From Corynebacterium falsenii (lineage in GTDB: Bacteria; Actinomycetota; Actinomycetes; Mycobacteriales; Mycobacteriaceae), in assembly GCA_001054945.1 (NCBI GenBank), contig JVKJ01000005.1, forward strand, positions 992,001-1,056,000: a stretch of 64,000 nucleotides of DNA, in the 5' to 3' direction. The notes beneath the pieces were generated by a model. The model searched no databases and was not told where the DNA came from. It worked only from the letters and a program-made list of their open reading frames with translations. A program made the translations under genes and the position numbers. How positions within the stretch are numbered: position 1 is the first letter of the stretch; the number at the start of each line of letters is the position of its first letter. Below, one piece after another: positions 37,551 to 47,866 of this stretch.

Positions 37551-37566
37551 TGTGACCGCGATTACA
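37551..37566. promoter_or_regulatory. GlxR/CRP-type palindrome 3 (aceA side)
   Basis: TGTGACCGCGATTACA fits TGTGA-N6-TCACA with a single change (C to T) in the right arm, 170 bases before the aceA ATG. Three such sites in 250 bases would be unusual by chance. The remainder of the 37270-37735 interval holds no gene. Confidence 0.65.
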
Positions 37567-37626
37567 AAACCCCTTTGACATGCACTTTTCGGTGGATAAA
37601 CTCACTTTCGACAGCGACGGTCACTC

Positions 37627-37654
37627 GTTAACAGGCTCCCCCGGGAGCGTTAAC
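37627..37654 (+). promoter_or_regulatory. Stem-loop in the aceA leader
   Basis: GTTAACAGGCTCCC and GGGAGCGTTAAC pair (GTTAAC/GTTAAC and GCTCCC/GGGAGC) with a 2-base bulge and a tight CC loop. It lies about 80 bases upstream of the aceA start codon, inside the probable leader or promoter. It could be an mRNA structure or a protein-binding dyad. Confidence 0.45.
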
Positions 37655-37735
37655 AACCGCCGAATGGCGGGGGGGATCGTCGGGTCGTGCAACCCCAGCA
37701 CAACTCCTCCACAAACGAAGGAAGTGAACCACCGC

Positions 37736-39031
37736 ATGTCTAACGTAGGCAAGGCACGTACCGCACAAGAAATCCAGAAGGACTGGGACGAGAACCCGCG
37801 CTGGAAGAACGTCACCCGCGATTACACCGCAGAGCAGGTCGCAGAACTGCAGGGCACCGTTGTCGAGGAGCACACCCTGGCACGCCGCGGTTCCGAGATC
37901 CTCTGGGAGGCCGTCAACAAGGGCGACGATTCCTACATCAACGCCCTGGGCGCCCTGACTGGTAACCAGGCTGTCCAGCAGGTTCGCGCAGGCTTGAAGG
38001 CCGTGTACCTGTCCGGCTGGCAGGTTGCAGGCGATGCCAACCTCTCCGGCCACACCTACCCGGACCAGTCCTTGTACCCGGCCAACTCCGTGCCATCGGT
38101 TGTGCAGCGCATCAACAACGCCCTGCTGCGCGCCGATGAAATCGCCCGCGTTGAAGGCGATACCTCCGTGGACAACTGGGTCGTGCCGATCGTGGCAGAC
38201 GCAGAAGCTGGCTTCGGCGGCGCTCTGAACGTCTACGAGCTGCAGAAGGCCATGATCAAGGCCGGCGCTGCTGGCACCCACTGGGAGGACCAGCTGGCTT
38301 CCGAGAAGAAGTGCGGTCACCTGGGCGGCAAGGTGTTGATCCCCACCCAGCAGCACGTGCGTACCCTGAACTCTGCTCGCCTGGCTGCTGATGTGGCCAA
38401 CACCCCCACCCTGATCGTGGCCCGCACGGACGCTGAGGCCGCTACCCTGCTGACCTCCGACGTCGACGATCGCGACAAGCCATTCCTCACCGGCGGACGT
38501 ACGGCCGAGGGCTTCTACAACGTTCAGAATGGCATTGAGCCCTGCATCGCTCGCGCGAAGGCATATGCTCCGTACGCCGACCTGATCTGGATGGAAACCG
38601 GCACCCCGGACCTGGAGATGGCAAAGAAGTTCGCCGAGTCCGTCCGCGAGGAACACCCAGACCAGCTGCTGGCTTACAACTGCTCCCCTTCCTTCAACTG
38701 GTCCGCGCACCTCGAGGACGACGAGATCGCGAAGTTCCAGAACGAACTGGGAGCGATGGGCTTCAAGTTCCAGTTCATCACCCTGGCTGGCTTCCACGCC
38801 CTCAACTACTCCATGTTCGACCTGGCTCACGGCTACGCCCGAAACCAGATGTCCGCCTTCGTGGACCTGCAGAACCGCGAGTTCAAGGCCGCCGAGGAGC
38901 GCGGCTTCACCGCTGTGAAGCACCAGCGCGAGGTCGGCGCGGGCTACTTCGACCTGGTTGCCACCACCGTCGACCCGAACTCCTCCACCACCGCCCTGAA
39001 GGGCTCCACCGAGGAAGGCCAGTTCAAGTAA
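37736..39031 (+). CDS. aceA: Isocitrate lyase
   Basis: Cleaves isocitrate into succinate and glyoxylate, the first glyoxylate-shunt step. 431 residues; [17 protein letters not shown] is almost the C. glutamicum N-terminus as I remember it. The signature [17 protein letters not shown] holds the catalytic Cys (about 193), and [13 protein letters not shown] is the second conserved loop. An in-frame GTG 12 bases upstream is possible, but the ATG at 37736 matches the family start. It diverges from aceB and is followed by a terminator and ramB. Confidence 0.97.
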   Translation: MSNVGKARTAQEIQKDWDENPRWKNVTRDYTAEQVAELQGTVVEEHTLARRGSEILWEAVNKGDDSYINALGALTGNQAVQQVRAGLKAVYLSGWQVAGDANLSGHTYPDQSLYPANSVPSVVQRINNALLRADEIARVEGDTSVDNWVVPIVADAEAGFGGALNVYELQKAMIKAGAAGTHWEDQLASEKKCGHLGGKVLIPTQQHVRTLNSARLAADVANTPTLIVARTDAEAATLLTSDVDDRDKPFLTGGRTAEGFYNVQNGIEPCIARAKAYAPYADLIWMETGTPDLEMAKKFAESVREEHPDQLLAYNCSPSFNWSAHLEDDEIAKFQNELGAMGFKFQFITLAGFHALNYSMFDLAHGYARNQMSAFVDLQNREFKAAEERGFTAVKHQREVGAGYFDLVATTVDPNSSTTALKGSTEEGQFK

Positions 39032-39059
39032 TCCACTGAACTTGCCCCCTCACCCGCTG

Positions 39060-39086
39060 AACCCGCTGGCCAACCGCCGGCGGGTT
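39060..39086 (+). terminator. Terminator after aceA
   Basis: AACCCGCTGGC (39060-39070) pairs with GCCGGCGGGTT (39076-39086) with one T-G wobble, followed by CTTCGCTTTCC. It separates aceA from ramB. Confidence 0.75.
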
Positions 39087-39135
39087 CTTCGCTTTCCCCA
39101 TCCCACGCCGGGCGCTCAAACTACACTCATCAACC

Positions 39136-40683
39136 ATGGTTTCCCATCGCAGGCCTGACTCTCAGCCAGCCACCCACACCGGATCCTCCCCAGAGGATCG
39201 GCCATTTGTGGGCGCCCGCCTGCGCCAATTCCGCAAGGACCGCTCGATCTCCCAAGCTCAGCTGGCCACCACGCTGGGCATTTCCGCCAGTTACGTCAAT
39301 CAGATCGAGCACGACGTTCGCCCCCTCACCCCCGCAGTCCTCGAACGGATTACCAGTGCGTTTGGGGTGGACGCCACCTTTTTCTCGCACGAAGATTCCA
39401 CGCGTCTACTTGCAGAAATGCAGGACATTCTGCTCGACAGAGAGATCTGCCCTAGCCCAGTAGACGTGTCCGAGCTCGCCGAACTGGTTCGCAACCACCC
39501 GTCCTTGGCACGCGCAATGGTGGACATGCACAGCCGCTATCGAAACGTGTCCGACAAACTATCGCTGGCGACGGAGGAAAGAATCCAGGGGTCGGCCGTC
39601 CTGTCCATCACTCCCCGCGGTGAGCTATTTGGGCGAGCCTCCGGCCCCGAGGCTTTCTCCATGCCTCACGAGGAAGTGCGGGACTACTTCTACGCTCGAC
39701 AGAACTATGTCGACATCCTCGATGTCCACGCGGAGGCGTTGGCGTCCACCCTCGGGATTAGCCCATCGCCCACCGAGACGAGCGAACGACCCGGGCCCCA
39801 CCTCATCCACCACACGGGACAAATCATCGCGGATCGCCTGCATCATGAACACGGTGTAGAGGTGATTTACTCCCGCGATATGGGCGATACCCAGCATGAG
39901 TTTTTCCCTGAAGAGAAACGGCTGCGGGTGTCTATGAAGATGCGGCCCGGGCAGATCGCGTTTCGGTTGGCGACTGAGCTGGCTTATCTGGAGTGCGGTG
40001 ACACGATCCAGAAGTTGGTGAACCTGGGGCACTTCACATCCGAAGCATCGCGCGCGCTCGCCTCGCGGGGGCTCGCAGCATATTGGGCGGCTGCGCTGCT
40101 GCTGCCGTACCGGCAGTTTCATGCCTCTGCGGAGAGTTCGCGCTATGACCTGGAGTTTCTCATGCGTGAATTCGGCGTGGGATACGAGACGGTGTGCCAC
40201 CGGCTGTCTACCCTGCAGCGGCCCAGCCAGGTCGGGGTGCCCTGGACGTTCGTGCGGGTCGATCGCGCGGGCAATATGTCGAAGCGGCAATCGGCATCAG
40301 GGCTGCACCTTTCGCACTCAGGCGGGACGTGCCCGCTGTGGAATGTGTACGAGACGTTCAGCTACCCCGGAAAGATCATGCGGCAGATCGCGCAGATGCC
40401 GGACGGCCGGCGGTACTTGTGGATAGCGCGAACGGTGAATCATCATCGGGCTGCCTGGGGACAACCCGGGAAGATGTTTGCCATCGGCCTGGGGTGCGAA
40501 CTGCGCCATGCCGAGCGGACCGTGTATTCGGATGGCTTGGACCTGGAGGATGCCAGCGCTGCTACTCCCATCGGCACGGGGTGCCGGCTGTGTCCGCGAG
40601 AAAACTGCCCGCAACGCGCCTTCCCAGCGATCCACGGTTCCATGACGATTGATGCTCACCGGTCGACGGTCGCGCCGTATTAG
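39136..40683 (+). CDS. ramB: Acetate-metabolism regulator RamB
   Basis: 515 residues. An N-terminal XRE helix-turn-helix (about 25-80, [20 protein letters not shown]) is followed by a long domain with the short-chain fatty-acyl regulator pattern, including [20 protein letters not shown], and a C-terminal Cys-rich part [18 protein letters not shown]. This is the RamB layout; in C. glutamicum RamB represses aceA, aceB and other acetate genes. Here the gene sits directly downstream of aceA, which suggests local control of the shunt. It ends convergently with a membrane-protein gene. Confidence 0.93.
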   Translation: MVSHRRPDSQPATHTGSSPEDRPFVGARLRQFRKDRSISQAQLATTLGISASYVNQIEHDVRPLTPAVLERITSAFGVDATFFSHEDSTRLLAEMQDILLDREICPSPVDVSELAELVRNHPSLARAMVDMHSRYRNVSDKLSLATEERIQGSAVLSITPRGELFGRASGPEAFSMPHEEVRDYFYARQNYVDILDVHAEALASTLGISPSPTETSERPGPHLIHHTGQIIADRLHHEHGVEVIYSRDMGDTQHEFFPEEKRLRVSMKMRPGQIAFRLATELAYLECGDTIQKLVNLGHFTSEASRALASRGLAAYWAAALLLPYRQFHASAESSRYDLEFLMREFGVGYETVCHRLSTLQRPSQVGVPWTFVRVDRAGNMSKRQSASGLHLSHSGGTCPLWNVYETFSYPGKIMRQIAQMPDGRRYLWIARTVNHHRAAWGQPGKMFAIGLGCELRHAERTVYSDGLDLEDASAATPIGTGCRLCPRENCPQRAFPAIHGSMTIDAHRSTVAPY

Positions 40684-40779
40684 TCGCACTCGAGTGCCAC
40701 ACCCCGCCCCGAGGTTCCTGCCCGCTGAACTGTTGGCTTAACAGCACATATGTTGACGATTCCGCTCAGCAGGGGACGG

Positions 40780-41856
40780 CTATTGCTTGGTCGAGTACGC
40801 ATCCTCGATCTTCTGGCGACGGACCCGGCGGCGCCGGTAGGTGGCGTTCCGAATGGCTTCCTCGCTATCGAAGCCAGCCCCCAGTGCGCCACCCATGCAC
40901 CCGAGTGAGGCTGCGAACCATGCGAGATCCACATAATCCTTAAAATTCACGGAGTCGCTGATCTGCTGGGAAAAGTACTCAACGGGCACTACGGTCCAGC
41001 TGACGATCAGCATCAGAATGAAGATCAGGAAGTAGATCGCGAGAGATGCAATGGCCACGGTGATGGCCGTGGCCAGATTGTCGATGCGGTTCTTCCACCG
41101 GTCGCCCGCATCGTAATCGCTGTCCTGCCACTTGTTCCACAGATTGTTATGCAGGATCAGCCACGTTGTGAGGGCAAAAACCGCCATGAACGAGATGATC
41201 CCCAGGCGGAAGTAACTAACCATGTGGGACATCTGCCACACAGACCCGTAAAAGATACCGAATCCGCCAGTGGCCACGCCGAGTGCCAGACACCCCGACA
41301 GCACCTTGACGAAGTGCAGTGGCCGGTTACATGCCACCATTCCCAGCAGAAGCCGGACGGTGCGCCCGCGCCCATTGAGGACCCGAGTGGACGCTGCCTG
41401 GGGGTCGCCGCCCGTCACGTGGTCAACCACATGTTCTTCCTCGCCCGCCCCTGGCGTCTGTCCGCGGCAAATGTGGAGAAGTTCCTCCTTCAACCCGCGC
41501 TTCGCCCGAAGCATTCCAAACGCCGGCAGGCTCAGGAGGAAGGCCCGAGCGGAATGCGCAGACTGGCTGACAATCGGGCGGTGCGCAGCCGCGGGAAGGT
41601 CGGTGACGTACACCATCCTGTCCCAGCCCTTGGCCCGCATGATTTCCGGCGCCGAATCTTCCAGTTGAACCCCGCCGAGATCGTTCAGTGGAATGGTGCC
41701 GATCTCCATGACGACCTCATCCGGGGCATCCGTGCCCTTCGGGGAGCCGTCCTTCCCCTCGTTACGCTGAACTTCTTCCCGGAGGGAGTCCATCAGCTTG
41801 ATCACGAGGTCATATGGTCGACCCTTGTCCACCAAAATTCCGAGCGTCCCCGCCAT
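40780..41856 (-). CDS. Membrane protein of unknown function, downstream of lpd
   Basis: 358 residues. The N-terminal half (1-170) is soluble, beginning MAGTLGILVDKGRPYDLVIK. The second half has at least three membrane segments (about 186-206, 216-236 and 263-290, the last AITVAIASLAIYFLIFILML). The C-terminus is basic (RRRRVRRQK). I do not recognise a family beyond a conserved corynebacterial protein; it is in the position of the hypothetical gene beside lpd and ramB in this genus. It starts 15 bases after the lpd stop, so it is probably co-transcribed with lpd. Confidence 0.75.
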   Translation of the reverse strand: MAGTLGILVDKGRPYDLVIKLMDSLREEVQRNEGKDGSPKGTDAPDEVVMEIGTIPLNDLGGVQLEDSAPEIMRAKGWDRMVYVTDLPAAAHRPIVSQSAHSARAFLLSLPAFGMLRAKRGLKEELLHICRGQTPGAGEEEHVVDHVTGGDPQAASTRVLNGRGRTVRLLLGMVACNRPLHFVKVLSGCLALGVATGGFGIFYGSVWQMSHMVSYFRLGIISFMAVFALTTWLILHNNLWNKWQDSDYDAGDRWKNRIDNLATAITVAIASLAIYFLIFILMLIVSWTVVPVEYFSQQISDSVNFKDYVDLAWFAASLGCMGGALGAGFDSEEAIRNATYRRRRVRRQKIEDAYSTKQ

Positions 41857-41871
41857 CGCACGTCATCCCTA

Positions 41872-43296
41872 TTACAGGTTGATCATGTGCCCTGCGATGC
41901 CGTGGGCAGCTTCCTTCATGGCCTCAGAGAGGGTCGGGTGGGTGTGGACGTTGCGAGCGATCTCCTCCGCGGTGAGGTCAAACCGCTGAGCCAGTGTCAG
42001 CTCCGGCAGGAGCTCGGATACATCCGGTCCGACCATGTGAGCGCCGATCAGCTCGCCAAACTCGGCGTCCGCAATGACCTTGACGAAGCCCACAGCGTGA
42101 CCAAGCCCCTGAGCCTTGCCATTCGCGGTGTAGGGGAACGTGGCGACCTTGATCTCGCGGCCTTCCTCCTCCGCGCGCTTCTTGGCTGCTTCCTCGGTGT
42201 AACCAAAAGAAGCGACCTGGGGCGAGCAGAAGGTGGCGCGAGGCATCATCATGTAGTCGCCCAGTTCCTGGGTCTCGGCGCCCGCGATAACCTCGGCAGC
42301 GACCACGCCCTGCGCCTCGGCCACGTGCGCGAGTTGCAGCTTGGCCGTCACATCGCCGATGGCGAAGATGTTCTTCACGTTGGTGCGCATCTCGTCGTCG
42401 ATGGCGATAGCGCCCCGCTCGGTCAGCTTCACACCGGTGTTCTCCAGGCCGAAGCCCTCCACGCGAGGAGCAAAGCCGATGGAGACCATGACGCGATCGG
42501 CCTTGAGGGTTTCCTTCTTAGAACCGTCGGCGGACTCGATGTCCACCTCGACGCCCTTACCCTCGCCCAGGTCGCGGACCTCGGTGGTCTTGTGGCCCGT
42601 CTTGAGCTTGACGCCCAACTTCTTGTACTGCTTCGCGATTTCCTTGGAGACGTCCTTATCCTCATTCGGCAGAACGCGATCCATGAATTCGACCACGGTG
42701 ATGTCCACGCCGAAGTTGGACAGCACGTAGGCGAACTCCATGCCGATGGCACCTGCGCCGATGACGACCATGGAATCTGGCTTGTTGCTATCCAGGATCT
42801 GCTCTTCGTAGGAAACGATGTTTCCGCCGATTTCCACACCCGGAAGGCTCTTGACCACGGAGCCGGTAGCAATGATGCAGTTGTCGAAGGTGATTTCCTT
42901 GCCCTCGTCATCACCATCGGACACGGTGATGGTCTTGTCGTCCTTGAAGGTGCCCAGGCCGTGGATCTCGGTGATCCCGTTCTTCTTCATGAGGTAGTGA
43001 ACACCCTTGACGATCCCCTCGGACACCTTGCGGGAGCGCTTGTGAGCGACCCCAAAGTCCATAGAAATGTTGTCGCCAGAGATGCCGAAAGTCTTGGCTT
43101 CCTTGGTGATGGTGTGTGCCAGCTCGGCATTGCGGATCAATGCCTTGGAAGGGATGCAGCCCACGTTGAGGCAGACACCACCCCAGTACTGCTTTTCAAC
43201 CACTGCGGTCTTCAATCCCAGCTGCGCTGCACGAATGGCAGAAACATATCCGCCAGGGCCCGCTCCGAGTACTACTACGTCATAATGTTCAGCCAC
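41872..43296 (-). CDS. lpd: Dihydrolipoamide dehydrogenase
   Basis: 474 residues, the E3 flavoenzyme that reoxidises lipoamide in the pyruvate and 2-oxoglutarate dehydrogenase complexes. FAD motif [21 protein letters not shown], redox-active disulfide [16 protein letters not shown] motif [20 protein letters not shown] and the C-terminal [10 protein letters not shown] with the active-site His are all present. GTG at 43296 follows AAGG by 8 bases; a GTG three codons earlier is a weaker option. It is not next to E1 or E2 genes, as usual in corynebacteria. Confidence 0.96.
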   Translation of the reverse strand: MAEHYDVVVLGAGPGGYVSAIRAAQLGLKTAVVEKQYWGGVCLNVGCIPSKALIRNAELAHTITKEAKTFGISGDNISMDFGVAHKRSRKVSEGIVKGVHYLMKKNGITEIHGLGTFKDDKTITVSDGDDEGKEITFDNCIIATGSVVKSLPGVEIGGNIVSYEEQILDSNKPDSMVVIGAGAIGMEFAYVLSNFGVDITVVEFMDRVLPNEDKDVSKEIAKQYKKLGVKLKTGHKTTEVRDLGEGKGVEVDIESADGSKKETLKADRVMVSIGFAPRVEGFGLENTGVKLTERGAIAIDDEMRTNVKNIFAIGDVTAKLQLAHVAEAQGVVAAEVIAGAETQELGDYMMMPRATFCSPQVASFGYTEEAAKKRAEEEGREIKVATFPYTANGKAQGLGHAVGFVKVIADAEFGELIGAHMVGPDVSELLPELTLAQRFDLTAEEIARNVHTHPTLSEAMKEAAHGIAGHMINL

Positions 43297-43503
43297 GGTG
43301 TTCACCTTACGTATTTCGTGAGTGGATTTCTCTTCCGTTTCCATCCTACGTTCGCTGCGAAAGCTACATCGCGCCCCTCCCACTGGATCCCTGACAATCC
43401 TTCGCTTCACTTCTCATTTTCTTGGGAATAGCGGTAATGTTCCCTTAGACATCGACGATTGTCACCACGTCGACCACTGAACAGCACCATAAGGACACCG
43501 CAT

Positions 43504-44724
43504 ATGAAGCGCACCCTTTTCCGGGCCTCTGCAGCTGCGATTGCTGCACTGGCACCGCTTTCCATGGCCATTTCTGCACCTGCCGCTTCCGCTCAGGCCC
43601 CTGTCGCCCCGGGTCCGGACGCGAACGCACCCGCCGCTGAACTGCACTTCGGGGAACCTACCCCTGGCATTGAAGGCAAGGATGCCTGGCGCTCCCGCAT
43701 TAAGCAGTACCAGGACGCTGGATACCAGGTGGAGGAAGTGTGGACGCACTCTCCTTCCATGAACCGCGATATCCCCGTGGTTTTGATCCGTCCGCTTAAA
43801 GAGGGTGACCGCGAAAACGCCCCCACTGTCTACATGATGAACGGTGCTGATGGTGGTGAAGGTCGCGCCAACTGGATCAACCAGACCGACGTGGTGCAGT
43901 ACTACGGGGGCAACACCAACCCCGATAACGGCCCCATCACCGATGGCATCAAGGCCAACATCGTCATTCCTATGTCCGGCGCTTTCTCGTACTACAGCGA
44001 CTGGGTCAACGATGCCCCTACCCTGGGCGGGCCCCAAAAGTGGGAGACCTACATGACCCAGGAACTCCCGAACGCCATCGAGCCTGCCATCCATGCCAAT
44101 GGCAAGCGCGCGCTCGTGGGCATGTCCATGTCCGGCACCACCTCTCTGACCTATGCGGAGCAGCACCCGGAGATGTACCAGGCTATCGGCTCCTTCTCGG
44201 GCTGCGCGGCCACCACCTCTGGCGTGGCTCCCTGGTTCATCGACACCACCCTCCAGCGTGGCGGCACGAACATGGCACAGATGTGGGGCGGCCCCAACAC
44301 CGAGGCTGCACGCCGTTTCGATGCTCTGCTGAACTCTGACAAGCTGGCCTCCCAGCCCAACGTCTACATCTCTAACGGCTCCGGGCTGGCTGGCTTCCAC
44401 GACATCCCGAACGGCGACCGCGCCAATGGCAATGTCCTGGCGTCCGCCACGGTGATGGTTGAAGGCGGCGTCATCGAAGCTGCCACCAACACCTGCACCC
44501 TGGATCTGAAGCGCAAGACCGATGCTGCGGGCATGGACAACATCCACTACGAACTGCGTCCTCAGGGCACCCACCAGTGGGGCTACTGGCAGGATGACCT
44601 CCGCGGTTTCTGGCCTCAGCTGACCGCCGGTATCGGCACGGCTGATCGGGCCCCCGTTCCCGCTGAGAAGCCGGTTCCGCAGATCACCCCGCTGTCTAGC
44701 CTGGATCCCAACTTCAATCGCTAA
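43504..44724 (+). CDS. cmt: Corynomycolyltransferase (antigen 85 family, secreted)
   Basis: 406 residues. A signal peptide (about 1-31, ending SAPAASAQA) directs export. The esterase fold has the nucleophile Ser208 in LVGMSMSGTTSLTYA, comparable to GLSM of antigen 85, and a C-terminal His in QGTHQWGYWQDDLRG. It transfers corynomycolate between trehalose monomycolates or to arabinogalactan in the cell wall, which shows that this organism makes a mycomembrane. Position 43504 is the first ATG after a promoter-like region. A terminator follows. Paralogues exist in the genus, so the exact number is not assigned. Confidence 0.9.
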   Translation: MKRTLFRASAAAIAALAPLSMAISAPAASAQAPVAPGPDANAPAAELHFGEPTPGIEGKDAWRSRIKQYQDAGYQVEEVWTHSPSMNRDIPVVLIRPLKEGDRENAPTVYMMNGADGGEGRANWINQTDVVQYYGGNTNPDNGPITDGIKANIVIPMSGAFSYYSDWVNDAPTLGGPQKWETYMTQELPNAIEPAIHANGKRALVGMSMSGTTSLTYAEQHPEMYQAIGSFSGCAATTSGVAPWFIDTTLQRGGTNMAQMWGGPNTEAARRFDALLNSDKLASQPNVYISNGSGLAGFHDIPNGDRANGNVLASATVMVEGGVIEAATNTCTLDLKRKTDAAGMDNIHYELRPQGTHQWGYWQDDLRGFWPQLTAGIGTADRAPVPAEKPVPQITPLSSLDPNFNR

Positions 44725-44769
44725 TCCCCGTACCGCGGCTTAGCCCCCAGGTCCCCTCGGGGCCTCCAT

Positions 44770-44804
44770 GGACCTGACCGGTTCGCTGTTCGCCGGTCGG
44801 GTCC
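44770..44804 (+). terminator. Terminator after the mycolyltransferase gene
   Basis: GGACCTGACCGG (44770-44781) pairs with CCGGTCGGGTCC (44793-44804) with one T-G wobble, followed by ATTCTTTAT. It lies inside the longest open frame of the next gene, which argues for the later GTG start there. Confidence 0.82.
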
Positions 44805-44842
44805 ATTCTTTATCTGCTGAAAGAGCTAGTAGGGTGCCTATT

Positions 44843-46531
44843 GTGAGTAAACCAATCCAGTCTCGACCAGCACGGACAACTCCTATCAACGGCGCGAGGG
44901 ACCCCTACACCGGGGTCGATTACAACCTTGATTTTCACGTTCTGTCGTACCAGCTGGAGTTGGATTACAACGCGGAGCCCAACTACCTCAAGGCGTTGGC
45001 AATACTCTCCGTTGAGAATTACCGGCCACTGAAGACCCTGTCTTTGGATCTTGCCGCCAATCTGGCAGTGACACGGGTGGAAGTGAGGGGCCACGGCGTG
45101 GCGTCCCAAAATCCCCCAAAGATTCGGCGCTTCCGGCACACGGGGAACAAACTCCACATCACTTTCGTGGAAGAAATTCCCGTCGACCTCACGTTTGACG
45201 TGCGCATTCGCTACGCCGGAAACCCTCGGCCGCTGATGACCGCGTGGGGCGAGGTCGGCTGGGAGGAGACGAACTCTGGCGCGCTGGTCGCGGGACAGCC
45301 CAACGGGGCTCCCTCTTGGTTCCCCTGCGACGACACCCCGGATCAGAAGGCCCCGTACCGAATCCAGATCACCACGGACCGGGATGTCTTCGCGGTCGCC
45401 ACCGGCACCATGACAGAGGACACCCTGCGTGGCGCCAAGCGGATTCGCACGTTCGTGGTCGATTATCCGATGGCTACCTACCTCGCCGCCATCTACGTGG
45501 GCCCCTTCCGCCGCGAGAGGCTGCGCAGCGCCAGCATCGGGCGCAAGACCGTGCCCGTCATCGCCTGGCTTCCCGAGGGCGACCAGATCGCGCTGCGCAC
45601 GCGCGAAAACTTCCACCGCGATTTCGCCCAGCAGACGGAGATGGTGGAGGCCTACAGTGAGATGTTTGGGCCGTACCCTTTCCCGGAATACGAGGTCGTG
45701 GTCACCGACGAGATCATGGAGATTCCCCTGGAAGCCCAGGCCATGAGTATGTTCGGGCGCAACCACGCCAACGGGCGCGGTACGTGGGAGCGGCTCATCG
45801 CTCACGAATTGTCGCACCAGTGGTTCGGCAATTCTGTCGGGCTGGTGGAATGGGCCGACATTTGGCTCAACGAGGGCTTTGCCTGTTATGCCGAGTGGCT
45901 GTGGTTCGAGCGCTCTCGCGGGATCCCGGCTGCGCAGCACGCCCGCGCCCACTACCTGAAGCTTCAAAGCCTCCCGCAGGACCTCCTGCTCAGTGAGCCA
46001 GGCCCCCGGGACATGTTCGATGACCGCGTGTACAAGCGCGGCGCCCTGACAGTGCACGCACTTCGCGTCCTCCTGGGCGACGAAACCTTCTTCGAGATGA
46101 TTAAGCGCTGGACCTTCGAACACCGCCTGGGCCTGGTGCAAACCAGGGACCTGGAAAACCTGGTGATGACCATCGCTCGCGAACGCAATGTTGCGTCCAG
46201 CGAAGCGGTCCAGTCGCTGTTCGATCAATGGCTGCGCCAGGAGAAGCTGCCGGAGTTTCCGTTGCCAGACGGGGAGACCACGCCGGAAATCACTCCGGAG
46301 TTGGCCGCCGCACTTCCCGCGGGCACCGAGGTGCCAGAGGGCGATGCCGGAGCCTCTGCCTTCCTCCACGACGCTGCGGACAGCGCCGCGTCCGCCGCAC
46401 AAGGGGCCACAACGACCGCTGCCGAGAAGCTCAAGGAGGCCGGGGAGTTCGCCTCCGGCGTGGCCTCTGATGTCGCCTCGGGAACGGCTTCGACGGTTCG
46501 CAACACCATCGATAAGCTGCGCGGAGAATAG
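44843..46531 (+). CDS. M1-family metallopeptidase with amphipathic C-terminal tail
   Basis: 562 residues. The core (1-480) is a short M1 aminopeptidase: the N-terminal beta domain, [12 protein letters not shown] in place of the usual GAMEN exopeptidase loop, zinc site HELSHQW (His321) and the distal Glu in [12 protein letters not shown], then TyrKRG in [12 protein letters not shown]. After residue 490 an Ala/Ser/Thr-rich tail with about 60 residues ([19 protein letters not shown] and so on) forms predicted amphipathic helices and is not part of the family. The GTG at 44843 follows AGGG by 8 bases and avoids the terminator. It is translated just before the flippase-like gene. Confidence 0.88.
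   Translation: MSKPIQSRPARTTPINGARDPYTGVDYNLDFHVLSYQLELDYNAEPNYLKALAILSVENYRPLKTLSLDLAANLAVTRVEVRGHGVASQNPPKIRRFRHTGNKLHITFVEEIPVDLTFDVRIRYAGNPRPLMTAWGEVGWEETNSGALVAGQPNGAPSWFPCDDTPDQKAPYRIQITTDRDVFAVATGTMTEDTLRGAKRIRTFVVDYPMATYLAAIYVGPFRRERLRSASIGRKTVPVIAWLPEGDQIALRTRENFHRDFAQQTEMVEAYSEMFGPYPFPEYEVVVTDEIMEIPLEAQAMSMFGRNHANGRGTWERLIAHELSHQWFGNSVGLVEWADIWLNEGFACYAEWLWFERSRGIPAAQHARAHYLKLQSLPQDLLLSEPGPRDMFDDRVYKRGALTVHALRVLLGDETFFEMIKRWTFEHRLGLVQTRDLENLVMTIARERNVASSEAVQSLFDQWLRQEKLPEFPLPDGETTPEITPELAAALPAGTEVPEGDAGASAFLHDAADSAASAAQGATTTAAEKLKEAGEFASGVASDVASGTASTVRNTIDKLRGE
45098..45111 (+). repeat. Dispersed motif GTGGCGTCCCAAAA, copy 4
   Basis: Inside the M1 peptidase gene, an exact 14-mer also present at 12160, encoding VASQN in both genes although the proteins are unrelated. 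Confidence 0.75.
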
Positions 46532-46534
46532 GCC

Positions 46535-47851
46535 GTGCGCGCTCTGAGCATCGCCACCGTGTTCGTCGCGGCTTCCGGCTACTTCATCCTCATGATCGCC
46601 GCTAAGGCGATGCCACACGAGATCTACCAAAGCTTCCTGGTGTATTGGGGAATGTTCTTCGCCCTGACCGGGTTGCTGGACGGCCTCATGCAAGAGACCG
46701 CGCGCTCGGTCACTGCCGCGCGCTCGCACGACGTGCGCACCCCAAACCCGGCGCGACCCCTTCGCCTCACCGGAATTTTCGGCGTGGCCATCGGCCTGGT
46801 GGTCCTAGTCACGGGCATGTTGTGGGCTCCGAGGTTGGCCCCTGGCCAAGAGGGGCTGGGGATCGGGTTGATGGTTCTGGGTCTCATTAGCTACGCCTTC
46901 CAGGCCGGTATTTGTGGGCTCCTCTCCGCGACACACAAGTGGACATCCTTCGGCGTGCTCATCTCCGTCGATTCTGGGGTGCGCCTGCTTCTGGCCGTGA
47001 TCGCGTGGCTGCTGGGATGGCAGATCGCTGCGTTCCTCATCGTGACAGTTCTGGGCGCCGCCACGTGGGTGGTCGCCCTCGCTGTCTCCCCCGCGATGCG
47101 TGGGTTGCTCTCCTCAGTTGCGGACGTCAACTCCTCCGCCTTCTCCCACCAGGCTTTCCGCGCGATGATTGCCTCGGGTGCGAATGCGGCATTGATCACC
47201 GGCTTTCCGGTGTTGCTGGAATTCACCAGCCCGGCGAGCACCGCGCAGGGCGCCCTGGCCGGGACTCTCACAGCGGTGACGCTCACGCGCGCGCCGATCC
47301 TGGTGCCGCTTCAGCGCTTCCAACCGGCCCTGATTGTGCACTTCACCAAGAATCGCGCCCACGTTCTCCGCGCCTCTCTGGTGCCGATCGCAGCTATTGC
47401 CGGAATCTCAGCGGTCGGTGCGATCGCCGCGTGGCTGATCGGTCCCTGGTTGATGGGACTGTTCTTCCCTGACGTTCCAGCTGTCGCGGGGTGGGCGTTG
47501 GGGCTGCTCACCCTCGTGGCAGGTGCTTCTGCGATCCTTATGGTTGCCGGGTCCGCCGCTCTGTCTGCTGACCGGCACACGCTGTATTCCGTGGGGTGGA
47601 TCGTTTCGACCGTCGTCGCCATCGGCTTGCTGCTGGTAGATACCTCACCGGAGTGGCGCTCCATTCTCGCGCTGGGCATCGGCCCGCTGGTCGGCACTGC
47701 CCTCCAGCTCGGCGTGCTGTCGTGGACGGCTCCCCGCGCCACCGACAGCGACATGGGTGCTTCGCCCCTGCCTCAGGCGTTGGATGACAAAGCGGCCGAT
47801 GACACGGCGGTCGGTGACACGGCGTTGAGTGACCGGGCGTCGGGCGACTAG
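46535..47851 (+). CDS. Polytopic membrane protein, polysaccharide flippase-like
   Basis: 438 residues with about 10-12 hydrophobic segments and few charged residues in them, arranged as in the MOP/Wzx flippase superfamily. The C-terminal 25 residues are hydrophilic with a small repeat (DDTAVGDTALSD). Its GTG starts 3 bases after the M1 peptidase stop, with GGAG in the preceding gene. It opens a set of glycan genes (two glycosyltransferases, DUF2304, an epimerase), so movement of a lipid-linked sugar across the membrane is inferred. The family call comes from topology and context, not from a sequence signature. Confidence 0.72.
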   Translation: MRALSIATVFVAASGYFILMIAAKAMPHEIYQSFLVYWGMFFALTGLLDGLMQETARSVTAARSHDVRTPNPARPLRLTGIFGVAIGLVVLVTGMLWAPRLAPGQEGLGIGLMVLGLISYAFQAGICGLLSATHKWTSFGVLISVDSGVRLLLAVIAWLLGWQIAAFLIVTVLGAATWVVALAVSPAMRGLLSSVADVNSSAFSHQAFRAMIASGANAALITGFPVLLEFTSPASTAQGALAGTLTAVTLTRAPILVPLQRFQPALIVHFTKNRAHVLRASLVPIAAIAGISAVGAIAAWLIGPWLMGLFFPDVPAVAGWALGLLTLVAGASAILMVAGSAALSADRHTLYSVGWIVSTVVAIGLLLVDTSPEWRSILALGIGPLVGTALQLGVLSWTAPRATDSDMGASPLPQALDDKAADDTAVGDTALSDRASGD

Positions 47852-47866
47852 GTAAGGTAATCCAAT

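Noticed and set aside
44768..44842. Earlier ATG start for the M1 peptidase
   Set aside because: It would place the mycolyltransferase terminator hairpin inside the protein; the GTG at 44843 has a ribosome site.
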